A stretch of DNA of 64,000 nt from JBBDMC01 sp963775235 (GTDB lineage Bacteria; Pseudomonadota; Alphaproteobacteria; Rhizobiales; Kaistiaceae), in NCBI GenBank assembly GCA_963775235.1, contig CAVZHY010000002.1, forward strand, positions 124,001-188,000, in the 5' to 3' direction. The stretch's first letter is position 1, and each line of letters opens with the position of its first letter. The position numbers were made by a program, and so were the translations under genes. Below, piece after piece: positions 45,812 to 54,346 of this stretch. The notes below the pieces were generated by a model. The model worked only from the letters and a program-made list of their open reading frames with translations. It was not told where the DNA came from and did not search any database.

Positions 45812-47470
45812 CTACTTCAACTGGAGTGTCCACTCATTGTTCGGATACGAACGGCCAGCGATCGGCTGCCAGTCGGCCACTCTCTTCGACAAGCCGAACA
45901 CGGTGTCAACGTAAGCCAGCGGCACATTGTAGACGTTGTCCCGCAGGATCTTGTTGTACTTCTGGTACAGTTCATTCCGCTTCGCCGTGTCATAGGTCAA
46001 TTCCACGGCGTGAAGCGCTGCGTCGACCTCGGGGAACTGCACCATCGGCAGATTGTTGCCGAGCGTCGATTCATACGTGCGAGACTGCCGCACCGAGTTG
46101 TAGCGCGAGCGATCACCGCGCAGGAATATGGTGTATGGAGTCTCGGCCGCCGCTTCCGGATGGACGGCGTTGTCCGGACCGCACACCACCTTGTCGGGCC
46201 CGCAAACCGCGTTCAGCATCTTCTTCATCTCTGCCTTCATCGCACCGAAATCCATCAACTGGATTTCGCCGGTGACGTTGATCTTCTGAAGATACCCAAG
46301 CACCGCCTGTGCCAGCGTCGGCGTATCGGGAAAGTCCTCCGCCTCGGTCGAAACCAGCAGCCGGACTTTGAATCCGTTGGGATAGCCGGCGTCCTTCATC
46401 AACTGCTGCGCCTTCGCCGGATCGTACGGATCTGCCGGCATCTTGTCATCGTAGCCCGATGTTCCCGGCCCGGAATGGAAGGCGCTCAGCGGTCCACCCG
46501 CGCCGGCGTAGAGACGGTCCACGATGGCCTGCCGATCGATGGAGGTCGACAGCGCTTCACGCACCTTCTTGTCGCCGAACGGGTTGTTGTTGAAGTTTTC
46601 GTACATGTAGAACATGACGGACAGGTTTCCTGCCGACCCTGTCTTGGTCGGGAACCCGGCCGCCTCGATCTCCGCCTTCACGCCGGGCGAGGCCTCGATG
46701 ATGTCTGCCTTGCCGGTCTTCAGCAAAGCGATGCGTGTTGATGCTTCCGGGACCTCCATGATGCGGAGGTTCTTGACGTGAGGCACGCAGCAATAGTGAT
46801 CCTCGAACGCCTCAAGATCGACGTAGCGGTCGCTGGTCGAACGTGTAACGAGCTTGAAACTGCCCGCGCCAATCGGATGGTTGCGAATGCCGTCGACGCC
46901 TTCCTTATCGAACTGTGCCTTCGACAGAACGTATCCAACCTGATTGTCGTATTGCGGCCACCACAGAGGCATCGATGGCTGTGGCGTTTTTGTCTTTACG
47001 ACGACCGTGTCGCCGTCCGCGTAGATGTCTTCGATCAGGGGAGCGTAGGTGCTGTGATACGGGTTCTCAGAATCCGGCGACATGACCGCGCGTTTCCAGC
47101 TCCACGCGACGTCCTCGGCCGTCATCGGCGAACCGTCGTGGAACTTGACGCCTTTGCGGATCGTCCAGATCCAGCTGAGCATGTCGGGCGAGATTTCCCA
47201 CTTCGTCGCCGCTCCGGGAATCAGGGAGCCGTCGGGCGCCTGCATGATTCCTGAGAGGTTGATTTCGTCGGTGAACACCTTCGGCGCGCCGGTGTTGTCC
47301 AACAGCGGGTCCATTCCCATCCCACCCATCGACCCGGTGACACTGACCGCGCTGCCGGTTGGTGCCGCCGACGCTGCGGAGATGCCAACGGTTGACAGGA
47401 ACACGGCCGCAATCACCGGGGCGAAACGCGGCCGTCCCATGTGCGTCGGTGCACGCACTGCACTATTCAT
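45812..47470 (-). CDS. ABC transporter substrate-binding protein, family 5 (peptide/nickel type)
   Basis: Periplasmic binding protein of 552 residues. A signal peptide is visible (RPRFAPVIAAVFLSTVGISA, cleavage after AASA). Family 5 motifs: ATKWEISPDMLSWIWTIRKG then VKFHDGSPMTAEDVAWSWKR near residue 110, EVPEASTRIALLKTGKADI, and the tail VADWQPIAGRSYPNNEWTLQ. The ligand cannot be read from sequence; the surrounding enzymes suggest an organic acid conjugate or opine-like compound rather than only peptides. It is the first gene of the importer operon. Confidence 0.92.
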   Translation of the reverse strand: MNSAVRAPTHMGRPRFAPVIAAVFLSTVGISAASAAPTGSAVSVTGSMGGMGMDPLLDNTGAPKVFTDEINLSGIMQAPDGSLIPGAATKWEISPDMLSWIWTIRKGVKFHDGSPMTAEDVAWSWKRAVMSPDSENPYHSTYAPLIEDIYADGDTVVVKTKTPQPSMPLWWPQYDNQVGYVLSKAQFDKEGVDGIRNHPIGAGSFKLVTRSTSDRYVDLEAFEDHYCCVPHVKNLRIMEVPEASTRIALLKTGKADIIEASPGVKAEIEAAGFPTKTGSAGNLSVMFYMYENFNNNPFGDKKVREALSTSIDRQAIVDRLYAGAGGPLSAFHSGPGTSGYDDKMPADPYDPAKAQQLMKDAGYPNGFKVRLLVSTEAEDFPDTPTLAQAVLGYLQKINVTGEIQLMDFGAMKAEMKKMLNAVCGPDKVVCGPDNAVHPEAAAETPYTIFLRGDRSRYNSVRQSRTYESTLGNNLPMVQFPEVDAALHAVELTYDTAKRNELYQKYNKILRDNVYNVPLAYVDTVFGLSKRVADWQPIAGRSYPNNEWTLQLK

Positions 47471-47665
47471 GATCTTCCTCCCTAGCCGACAACAAACCCC
47501 GGGACCTTAGCGTTCATGGCGAAGGTCATCACAGTCTTTTGCCGTTCGCTGCGCAACCACGGCTTTTTCTTTGGTTTTTTCCAGCGTGACGTCGCGATAG
47601 AAGCAACGACCGCTGGCCGCCAGGTGCGCAACTTGTGACCCTCATCCTCACGCGACCAACGGTCT

Positions 47666-47693
47666 TTGTCAACAAAGGTCTTACTGCTGACAG
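47666..47693. promoter_or_regulatory. Operator-like inverted repeat upstream of the importer operon (site 2)
   Basis: TTGTCAACAA (47666-47675) - 8 bases - CTGCTGACAG (47684-47693), the same 10-8-10 plan as 37023 and 50789 with a few mismatches. It lies about 200 bases upstream of the binding-protein start. A second small palindrome CTGACAGTTGTCAG (47687-47700) overlaps its right half. Otherwise the 226-base gap is empty. Confidence 0.5.
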
Positions 47694-47696
47694 TTG

Positions 47697-48983
47697 TCAG
47701 TCGCTTTGCCGCACCCCGACTCTCGTCGAGCTCGCAGCATCGGGACCGCGAATTTCGTGGGGCGGTACAACCCGGCGAAAGCTGATCAGCAACAGGATAT
47801 CGTAGGCTGCTTTCAACGCCCCCCCGATGATCAGCGGCCAGCCAAACGACGTCAGCGCGAGCAGATATCCGGCCAGCAAAGGGCTCAACGAACCGACCAG
47901 GGTCCGCGGGGCCGCAGTGACGCTGGCGGCAGCCGGCCGTTCCTCCGGCGCGACGACCGCCATGAGGTACGAATTGCGCATCGGCCCATCCATCTGTGAA
48001 AGCGCACTGCGGGCGAGCAACAAGGCTACCGCGATCGGCACGTTCGGAGCGAATGCGACCATGATCGTCAGGATATTCGACGGAAGGTGGGTAAACACCA
48101 TTGTGTTGATGAGGCCAAACCGCTCGGCAAGCGGCGCCGCAACCAGGAACGACATGGCCGACAAAATCCCACTCCAGAAAAGGATCGCTGCCACCTCCGG
48201 CACCGGCATGTGGAACCGCTGATAGAGCCACAACGTCAGCAACGACTGGACGACGAAGCCGTTTCCGAACGCATCGAGGCTGAAAAGCGCCGCCAGCCGG
48301 TAGACGATTGCTTTGGATTTTCCCAGCGGCGATGTCGTTTTGTCGGGCTGCTTCACCCGCTCGACTGCGGGTGAAAGGCCGCGATAGACGGCAAGCGCCA
48401 ACATTCCAAACAGCGCGTACAGGGCGAAGACCGAGCGCGTGATCATCAGTTCGGCGATTCTGAGATAAGTCGCAATCGCCGCAGGCAGCGCCGCCACAAG
48501 ACTTCCCAGCGCAACAAAGAGCTTGCCGGCAAGGCTGTACCACGCGAAGAGCCACGTCACTTGTCGGGCCTCGACGGTGTCGACGAGCATCGCCTGCTCG
48601 ATTGGCAGGAAAACGCTGATTTCCCCAGCCGACGCATTCAGCGTCCCCACGAATGCAATAGCAAGGATAACCCAGTAATCGCCGGCGAGCGCGAACGCGA
48701 CCCCCGTGGCGCTCATCAACAGACAAGCGCCGCCAAGGAGTTTCCGTAGAGACACACGGTGGGCGACCAATCCAACCACGAGAGTCAGGATCGCAGACCC
48801 AACCTGAGTGCTGGTGATGACGGCGCCAATGGCAAAGGCGCCGTATCCGAGCTGCAAGAGGTAGATCGGAAGCAGGATGGCAACGGCCCCGTCGACGAAC
48901 GCTCGTAGACAGCGGCCGGTCAGCAGGCGAACAGCGTCAGCAGTGAGCAACGACAGTCGCGACCGCCACTGCTGTGCGTTCAT
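47697..48983 (-). CDS. Major facilitator superfamily transporter
   Basis: 428-residue membrane transporter with about 12 hydrophobic segments, starting MNAQQWRSRLSLLTADAVRL at 48981-48983. The MFS A-motif region is partly preserved in GLVAHRVSLRKLLGGACLLM after helix 2, and helix 7-8 has SFLVAAPLAERFGLINTMVF. Substrate unknown. It lies upstream of the importer operon on the same strand. Efflux or uptake of a compound handled by the cluster is possible. Confidence 0.82.
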   Translation of the reverse strand: MNAQQWRSRLSLLTADAVRLLTGRCLRAFVDGAVAILLPIYLLQLGYGAFAIGAVITSTQVGSAILTLVVGLVAHRVSLRKLLGGACLLMSATGVAFALAGDYWVILAIAFVGTLNASAGEISVFLPIEQAMLVDTVEARQVTWLFAWYSLAGKLFVALGSLVAALPAAIATYLRIAELMITRSVFALYALFGMLALAVYRGLSPAVERVKQPDKTTSPLGKSKAIVYRLAALFSLDAFGNGFVVQSLLTLWLYQRFHMPVPEVAAILFWSGILSAMSFLVAAPLAERFGLINTMVFTHLPSNILTIMVAFAPNVPIAVALLLARSALSQMDGPMRNSYLMAVVAPEERPAAASVTAAPRTLVGSLSPLLAGYLLALTSFGWPLIIGGALKAAYDILLLISFRRVVPPHEIRGPDAASSTRVGVRQSD

Positions 48984-49052
48984 GGCCGCCCCGCGTGTCA
49001 CCGCCCGCGCGGGCCTAGCGTCGCTCAATGCGACACGGGCTTGCCGGACACT

Positions 49053-49262
49053 TCAGGTCTTCAGTATGCCCCGCAGTGCACTCAGCGCCAAGACGGCAAC
49101 GCAGCCGAACAGCAGAATTCCGCCGACGACCGCGGAGGTAGCGTGGAGCGCGAACGAGCAGAGCGCCGCGGCGGCGACGATCACCAGTATGGCGATAGCC
49201 AGGAACTCGTCGTCAATGAACATGCCTACAAGCTCGGCAAATATCAGTCTCAACGTATTCAT
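49053..49262 (-). CDS. Small membrane protein coupled to the COG4280 gene
   Basis: 69 residues, MNTLRLIFAELVGMFIDDEF, followed by two helices (FLAIAILVIVAAAALCSFAL and AVVGGILLFGCVAVLALSAL). It overlaps the COG4280 gene stop by four bases, so the two are translated together. The acidic motif FIDDEF before the first helix is notable in a small membrane protein. It may be an accessory subunit of the larger protein; function unknown. Confidence 0.65.
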   Translation of the reverse strand: MNTLRLIFAELVGMFIDDEFLAIAILVIVAAAALCSFALHATSAVVGGILLFGCVAVLALSALRGILKT

Positions 49263-50026
49263 CGCGCCACCTCCAAAGCACGTCGGCCGATGGCTCGACG
49301 GCCAAACGTCGACAACGTGATACCCACGGCCAGGAAAATGACCACAAATCCGAGAATGGCGAGGTCGGCGCCCGGCCAGTCGACTCCGAGCCCCTCGCCC
49401 GTCCAGAACACGCCGAACGCTGAGAGCATGATGCCGACCCCATATTTGAGCGCATTTTCGGGGACCCGCGTCAGGGGGCGATGAACCGCGACGCCGGCGA
49501 CGACGACGAGAAGGCCGGCCGCGGCTGCGCCGAGACTGGCGGCAGGCAGAAGCCCGCGACCTGCGCCAACCGCAATCACGATGAACACAACCTCAAGCCC
49601 CTCCAGGACGACCGCCTTGAACGCCGCGATACCGGCGATCCAGTCGAGGTGAGGCTGATGCTGCTGCTCAGCCTCCTCTAGCAGCCTGGTCTCCTTGGCA
49701 TATGCATTGCTTTCGTCGTGAAGCGCTATTGAACCGGCCGCGCGCAGAATGGCCTTGCGCAGCCAGCGCATGCCAAACAGCAGCAACAGCACGCCGACGG
49801 CGAGTTGCAGCACGGACAGCGGAACCCGGTTCAGCAGGGGGCCAAACGCCAGCACCAGTGCCGCGAGCAAGACCACCCCGGCCCCGGTCCCCAGCAACGC
49901 CGGACGCAATCCGCGAACTGTCGAAACCGCGAGGACGATTGTGAACGCTTCGACAAACTCAACCGTCGACGCAAGAAAGGAGGACAGGATCGCCGGTCCA
50001 ACCGTCGTCCAGGTGCCTGAGAGCAT
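49259..50026 (-). CDS. COG4280-type multi-span membrane protein, possible cation permease
   Basis: 255 residues with about seven predicted helices. The first helix has SFLASTVEFVEAFTIVLAVS and a central one has KAVVLEGLEVVFIVIAVGAG: two E-x-x-E motifs (EFVE, EGLE) that resemble the REGLE motif of FTR1-type iron permeases. A cytoplasmic loop with HDESNAYAKETRLLEEAEQQ separates the halves. I place it in COG4280, function unknown. It is followed by a 69-residue membrane protein and preceded by a ChrB-domain gene, hinting at metal transport or resistance. Confidence 0.72.
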   Translation of the reverse strand: MLSGTWTTVGPAILSSFLASTVEFVEAFTIVLAVSTVRGLRPALLGTGAGVVLLAALVLAFGPLLNRVPLSVLQLAVGVLLLLFGMRWLRKAILRAAGSIALHDESNAYAKETRLLEEAEQQHQPHLDWIAGIAAFKAVVLEGLEVVFIVIAVGAGRGLLPAASLGAAAAGLLVVVAGVAVHRPLTRVPENALKYGVGIMLSAFGVFWTGEGLGVDWPGADLAILGFVVIFLAVGITLSTFGRRAIGRRALEVAR

Positions 50027-50111
50027 CAGTCTTCTCCTTGTTTACGAGTGGCGTGCGTATTCCCGATTCACCTTGCATCGCCCCTGCGAAGAAGCCCCGG
50101 CAATCGGTGTC

Positions 50112-50681
50112 TCAGGTTTCTTGATTTTCGTCATGGGTGTTGAACACGCGCTGAGCGTAGTCATCGAGCACGGCCTCACACGCTTCGAGGCGACGGTCGG
50201 CCTGGTCACGCAGACTCGCCTTGCAGAAATCGAGCTTGTGTATCCTGTCGAGCCAGCCCTGAAGCTTCTTGTAGTCAACGTCATTTTCTTCCAGTTCGGC
50301 GTAGGTGAAGTGATTTGCGAGAATTTCCTTGGCAATCTCACGTTCGAAGTCGCCACACTTGTCGATGAATTCCTCGTATTGGTCGTTTCGGTCGGCGGTA
50401 AACCTGGCGAGGACCTTCTCCTCCTGGCCCGGGTCAAGCCCGGAGGTCTCAAGAATGACCGCCTCGCCACCCATTTCCGAGATTTCGTTCTCGAGCATCT
50501 TCAGGCCGCGGACGTGTTCGTCGGTTTTGGGCAGGAGGCAAACGCCCCCCTGGAGATAGACCGCTCCGTAGCCCTTTATCCGGCGCCACAATGCCATGCG
50601 CTTCTTGGCCGGCTCGACCGGGACTTTGTATACCAGGAGGAGCCAGGCGGACGACGATTGATTAGCCACGGTTTCATCCAT
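50112..50681 (-). CDS. ChrB-domain (chromate resistance-related) protein
   Basis: 189-residue cytoplasmic protein with the ChrB N-terminal domain pattern: SAWLLLVYKVPVEPAKKRMA, LWRRIKGYGAVYLQGGVCLL, then a helical part (DQYEEFIDKCGDFEREIAKE) that resembles the middle of ChrB. In chromate operons ChrB senses Cr(VI) and regulates chrA. No chrA is present here; the next genes on the strand encode the COG4280 membrane pair. It may therefore be a metal-responsive regulator for that pair. Confidence 0.78.
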   Translation of the reverse strand: MDETVANQSSSAWLLLVYKVPVEPAKKRMALWRRIKGYGAVYLQGGVCLLPKTDEHVRGLKMLENEISEMGGEAVILETSGLDPGQEEKVLARFTADRNDQYEEFIDKCGDFEREIAKEILANHFTYAELEENDVDYKKLQGWLDRIHKLDFCKASLRDQADRRLEACEAVLDDYAQRVFNTHDENQET

Positions 50682-50788
50682 AATGTAACGGTGGTTTCCG
50701 GGTCAAGACCAATGGAAAAGCCCGGGCGCCGTTCCGAAACGCTGGCGCGCCCATCACGTCCTCTCTAGAATGCGCATCCAACTGCATA

Positions 50789-50816
50789 GTGTCGACAGCG
50801 TGAAGACTGTTGACGC
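50789..50816. promoter_or_regulatory. Operator-like inverted repeat upstream of the GntR regulator (site 3)
   Basis: GTGTCGACAG (50789-50798) - 8 bases - CTGTTGACGC (50807-50816), ending 31 bases before the regulator's ATG. Matches sites at 37023 and 47666 in half-site sequence and in spacing, which points to autoregulation. Confidence 0.6.
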
Positions 50817-50847
50817 CCTGCGAGGCGTAATAGAGGACACACCCTCC

Positions 50848-51529
50848 ATGAAGGTTGCATCGGAAGCCATCGGTGCCGTCGCGAGCCGACGATCAAGCTC
50901 TCTTGCCGCAATCGTCCAGGGAGAGATCGAGCGAATGATCGTCGCCGGCGAACTCAAGTTCGGGCCAAAGGCTGAACGAACAGCATTTGGCGACCCAGCT
51001 TGGCGTCAGTCGGGGGCCGGTCCGCGAGGCGCTACGCAGTCTGGAGCGCGCCGGCCTGGTCAACGGCATCGCCAACCTCGGCATGTTCGTCCGACAGGTC
51101 GGCATAGAGGAAGCGATCGAGATGTACGAGATGCGCGCCCTCCTGTTCGGTTTCGCCTGTTCGCGCGTCGCGGACCGGGCAAACGATGAACAGAAGGCGA
51201 CGCTACGCGCCGTGGTGGCCAAGATGCAGGAGGCCATCGACGGCAAGGACGGCAGCGAGTATTACCGCCTCAACCTCGCGTTCCACGATCTGATCATGGA
51301 GTACGCTGACCACGAACGTGCAAACCAGATGTATCAGTCCCTGGTCAAGGAGGGCCACCTCCTGCGGCAGCGCTCGCTGCGTCCGGATTCGTCGATGCGC
51401 GAGTTGAACGCCGAGCATGCCCAGATACTGGATGCGATCGTCTCCGGCGACAGTGCGGCAGCCCGCAAGGCGGCCGAAGAACACCACCTGCTCGGCAGAA
51501 CGCGCTGGCTGGACACGCTGACGCGGTAG
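50848..51529 (+). CDS. GntR-family (FadR subfamily, FCD) transcriptional regulator (frame broken by +1)
   Basis: Regulator with an N-terminal winged helix and a C-terminal FCD ligand-binding domain. ATG 50848 starts MKVASEAIGAVASRR; the helix-turn-helix reads IVQGEIERMIVAGELKFG, then one extra G near 50964, then QRLNEQHLATQLGVSRGPVR and EALRSLERAGLV. The FCD domain shows metal-binding histidine positions in NLAFHDLIMEYADHERANQM and LNAEHAQILDAIVSGDSAAA. The corrected length is about 226 residues. It probably controls the catabolic cluster through the three 10-8-10 repeats. Confidence 0.87.
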
Positions 51530-51532
51530 CCC

Positions 51533-52102
51533 TCAATGATCGGACACGCTCTTGCCGGCGGCCGGGTCTGCCAGCGGCGGCTTCAGCACGAGATTTTCCA
51601 CGATCGCCTTCCAGCTCTCGTCGAGCGAATACACGTCGGGTGAATCCGCGAGCTTCACATAATAGGCGCCGCTGTCGGGGGTGCTGTCGCCGACATCGAT
51701 CTCGATCGAGCGCGCGTCCGCCAAGGTCAGTTCGACCTGCATGGCCGGACTGGCGAGACCGTAGTCCGCGAGTTGTTTCGGTGTCGCGTCGGCTGCGATC
51801 AGGCGGTCGGCGCGGCCGGCGCTGAGGAGTAGCGGAATCCCTCCGCCCCAGCGATCCTCGTCGACGGCCGGTCCATCGACCCGGTCGAAGTGCCACGCGC
51901 CATCCTCGCCTTTGACCCACAGTTGCTGCTGGTGCTCCGCAGCAAGACTGATCGCAACGGTTCTGAGGTCATCCATGTTGACCGACCATACGAAGGGACG
52001 TGGCGGCGCCGAGGGCTCCGTCGATGGCCGGCGGGTTACGAGGAAGACGCCTCCCATGAGTACCACGCAGGCGAACAGGATCAGGATACCGCGAAGCCGC
52101 AC
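51533..52102 (-). CDS. DUF4340 domain protein
   Basis: 189-residue protein with one N-terminal membrane anchor (GILILFACVVLMGGVFLVTR) and a DUF4340-type extracytoplasmic domain (WVKGEDGAWHFDRVDGPAVD, LADYGLASPAMQVELTLADA, YVKLADSPDVYSLD). GTG at 52100-52102 is the chosen start. DUF4340 proteins regularly accompany GldF/GldG-type ABC permeases, as here. It lies 10 bases after the GldG-like gene and three bases from the convergent regulator. Confidence 0.82.
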   Translation of the reverse strand: MRLRGILILFACVVLMGGVFLVTRRPSTEPSAPPRPFVWSVNMDDLRTVAISLAAEHQQQLWVKGEDGAWHFDRVDGPAVDEDRWGGGIPLLLSAGRADRLIAADATPKQLADYGLASPAMQVELTLADARSIEIDVGDSTPDSGAYYVKLADSPDVYSLDESWKAIVENLVLKPPLADPAAGKSVSDH

Positions 52103-52112
52103 GTTGGGTCCT

Positions 52113-53639
52113 CTATCGCCGCCGCCACCAGGCCAGGCCGCCGCCGACAACCAACAGCAGGGGCAGCAGGGCGATGCTGGAGAGCTGAACGAAACGCGCT
52201 TGTTCAGGCCCCAGCAAGAGCCGGCGACTGGCAATCACCTTGCGATCGATTGACACGATCTTCGCATCGCTCGTCAGCCATCCGACCGCGTCCAGGAACA
52301 GGCTTCCGTTCTGGCCGTTGTTGAAGTGGGCGTTGGCGGCAAAGTCGGAGTCGCCGATGACGATGAGCCGGCTCTGCGGACCGCTGGCCTCCGCGCCGGG
52401 GCGGACCGACAGGAACGCGCCGATCGCCAGGGGGCCTTTACGTTCGCTGCCAGCGTCCAGGACCGGTGGCTTTCCCGGAGCGAAATCACGATCGAGCCAC
52501 GCCTGCGGCGTCGTCCATACCAGGGCACCGGTATCGACGTTGGCCGGGACGTCCTCTTGGGGAATGACCGCGGTCGCCCCCGGAAAGTAGGTCTCGTCGA
52601 GACCGAAATTATCGCGGTCCTTCGTTACCAGGGCAACGTCCTCGTTGGGATAGACGTGTTTGTCCGGCTCCACGATCGTTCCGTCCTCGACATCGATCCA
52701 CCACGTCTTCAGGAACTGCCTGAGCCCCGGCGGTGGATTCGGATCGAGAAGGACGAGCAGCCGGCCGCCATTCTTCAGATAGGTCTGGAGTTTTTCGAGT
52801 TCGGCCGCAGACGGGTCTCGCCTCGGCCCGGCGATGACCACCAGAGCGGCATCGCCCGGAACGCTCGAGGCGTCGGCGAGGTCCAGCGTCGCGACATCGA
52901 AGAGATCGTCCCGCAGTGCTTGTCGCACGCTGTCATAGTCGGCGTTGAGATCCGGCTCGCCGTGGCCGGTGACAAAATAGATCCTGGGTTGCCTGGCGCC
53001 GGTCACCTCCATGATGGCGCTGGTGAAGGCGTATTCGGCGCCGCCGATGATCTGCGGACCGATGACTCGCCGCTGCCCGTCCTTGCCTGAGAATACGACG
53101 GCGCCGAGCAACGCGGCGGTGCTGTCGATCCCATATTGTCGCGCCTGATCGGGACTGATTTGGGGGTCTACCGAACGCAAGACCAGATCGCTGGTGTAGT
53201 TGTGGTACTCGGCGAGCAGGCTCGCGGCAAAATTCGCGACCGGAGTGGCCGGCCCCGGACTGAAGAAGCTCACCACCTCAACCGGCTGATCGAGTTTTCC
53301 GAGGAAATCCTTGGTCTGGGCCGAAAGGGTGAAGTTGGCCAAGCCTGTGAAGTCAAAGCGATGGTACGTGCTGACACTGATTGCATTGGCGAGCAGCACG
53401 ATTCCAAGGAACAGCGACACCCGCAGTGTCGCTCCAATGCCGAACAGTCCCCGTCCGCTGACGATCGAACGGTCGCGACGCAGATCCAGCACCAACGCAG
53501 CAGCAAGGAGGCCAGTGCCGCACGCCAATATGGTCCATGTCACGGCTCGCGCTTCGGGAAGAACAAAGCCAAGCGCCGTCGCGACGACGAGGCTGGTGAC
53601 GCCAAGGACAGCGAGCAGTGCGGCGGACATCAACGCCAC
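52113..53639 (-). CDS. GldG-like ABC-2 transport system component
   Basis: About 508 residues; three N-terminal spans, the GldG/IFT-like periplasmic domain (QPVEVVSFFSPGPATPVANF, VIGPQIIGGAEYAFTSAIME, YFVTGHGEPDLNADYDSVRQ) and a C-terminal span. The GHGEPD segment is characteristic of this family. GTG 53639 is the longest start; an ATG at 53630 sharing one base with the upstream stop is equally plausible. Works with the adjacent ATPase and permease; the substrate is unknown outside gliding bacteria. Confidence 0.85.
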   Translation of the reverse strand: MALMSAALLAVLGVTSLVVATALGFVLPEARAVTWTILACGTGLLAAALVLDLRRDRSIVSGRGLFGIGATLRVSLFLGIVLLANAISVSTYHRFDFTGLANFTLSAQTKDFLGKLDQPVEVVSFFSPGPATPVANFAASLLAEYHNYTSDLVLRSVDPQISPDQARQYGIDSTAALLGAVVFSGKDGQRRVIGPQIIGGAEYAFTSAIMEVTGARQPRIYFVTGHGEPDLNADYDSVRQALRDDLFDVATLDLADASSVPGDAALVVIAGPRRDPSAAELEKLQTYLKNGGRLLVLLDPNPPPGLRQFLKTWWIDVEDGTIVEPDKHVYPNEDVALVTKDRDNFGLDETYFPGATAVIPQEDVPANVDTGALVWTTPQAWLDRDFAPGKPPVLDAGSERKGPLAIGAFLSVRPGAEASGPQSRLIVIGDSDFAANAHFNNGQNGSLFLDAVGWLTSDAKIVSIDRKVIASRRLLLGPEQARFVQLSSIALLPLLLVVGGGLAWWRRR

Positions 53640-54346
53640 CGCCCGGCTTCGGTCGCCCTGATCGCAAAATAGACGAACAGCCCGGCCACGCTGAGGTAGT
53701 AGACCACGGCCCGTGTATCGACGATGCCGGTGCCGAAATCGGGAAAATGAGTGGACAGGGAAACATACGACAGCATCTGTCCAATCGGACCCGGCACGAA
53801 CCCCGCTGCCTCACCTGTGAACCACAGGACGAAAAGGATGGCACAGGAGATTGCCGCCGCGATGATCTGGTTGGCGCTGAGCGAGGATGCAAACACACCG
53901 ATCGCCAACGTCGCGGCACCGAGGAGGAGCAGGCCCAGATACCCGGTGACGATCGGCCCTGGATCAGGATCGCCGAACATGAAAAGCAGAAGCGGGTAGT
54001 AGAACGTGAGCGCCAGCATCATGGCGAGAACCGCGAGGCTGCCGGCGTATTTGCCCAAAACTATCTCGCTGTCCCGAACCGGTGCGGTTGCCAGGAACTC
54101 CCAGGTGCCGAGCTTCTTCTCCTCCGAAATCAGGCGCATCGTCAGCACGACCGCGAAGAGCGGGATCAGCAGCTGACCGGCATCCAGGAAGCCCTTCAGG
54201 CTCGTGTCCGAGTAGCCGGTCGAGGCGAGATAGCCGGTGAAGAACGTGCCGGAAAGGAGGAGGAAGACAGCGGTCACCACGTACGCGACTGGCGAGGCCA
54301 GATAGGACCTGAGCTCCTTGGAGAAGATGGCCGTCGCGTTCTTCAT
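53630..54346 (-). CDS. ABC-2 type permease, GldF-like
   Basis: 238-residue membrane protein with six predicted helices, beginning MKNATAIFSKELRSYLASPV. The segment PLFAVVLTMRLISEEKKLGT near residue 85 is the GldF signature between helices two and three. It overlaps the ATPase gene by four bases upstream and the GldG-like gene by ten downstream. Forms the membrane pore of the GldAFG-type exporter. Confidence 0.9.
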   Translation of the reverse strand: MKNATAIFSKELRSYLASPVAYVVTAVFLLLSGTFFTGYLASTGYSDTSLKGFLDAGQLLIPLFAVVLTMRLISEEKKLGTWEFLATAPVRDSEIVLGKYAGSLAVLAMMLALTFYYPLLLFMFGDPDPGPIVTGYLGLLLLGAATLAIGVFASSLSANQIIAAAISCAILFVLWFTGEAAGFVPGPIGQMLSYVSLSTHFPDFGTGIVDTRAVVYYLSVAGLFVYFAIRATEAGRWR

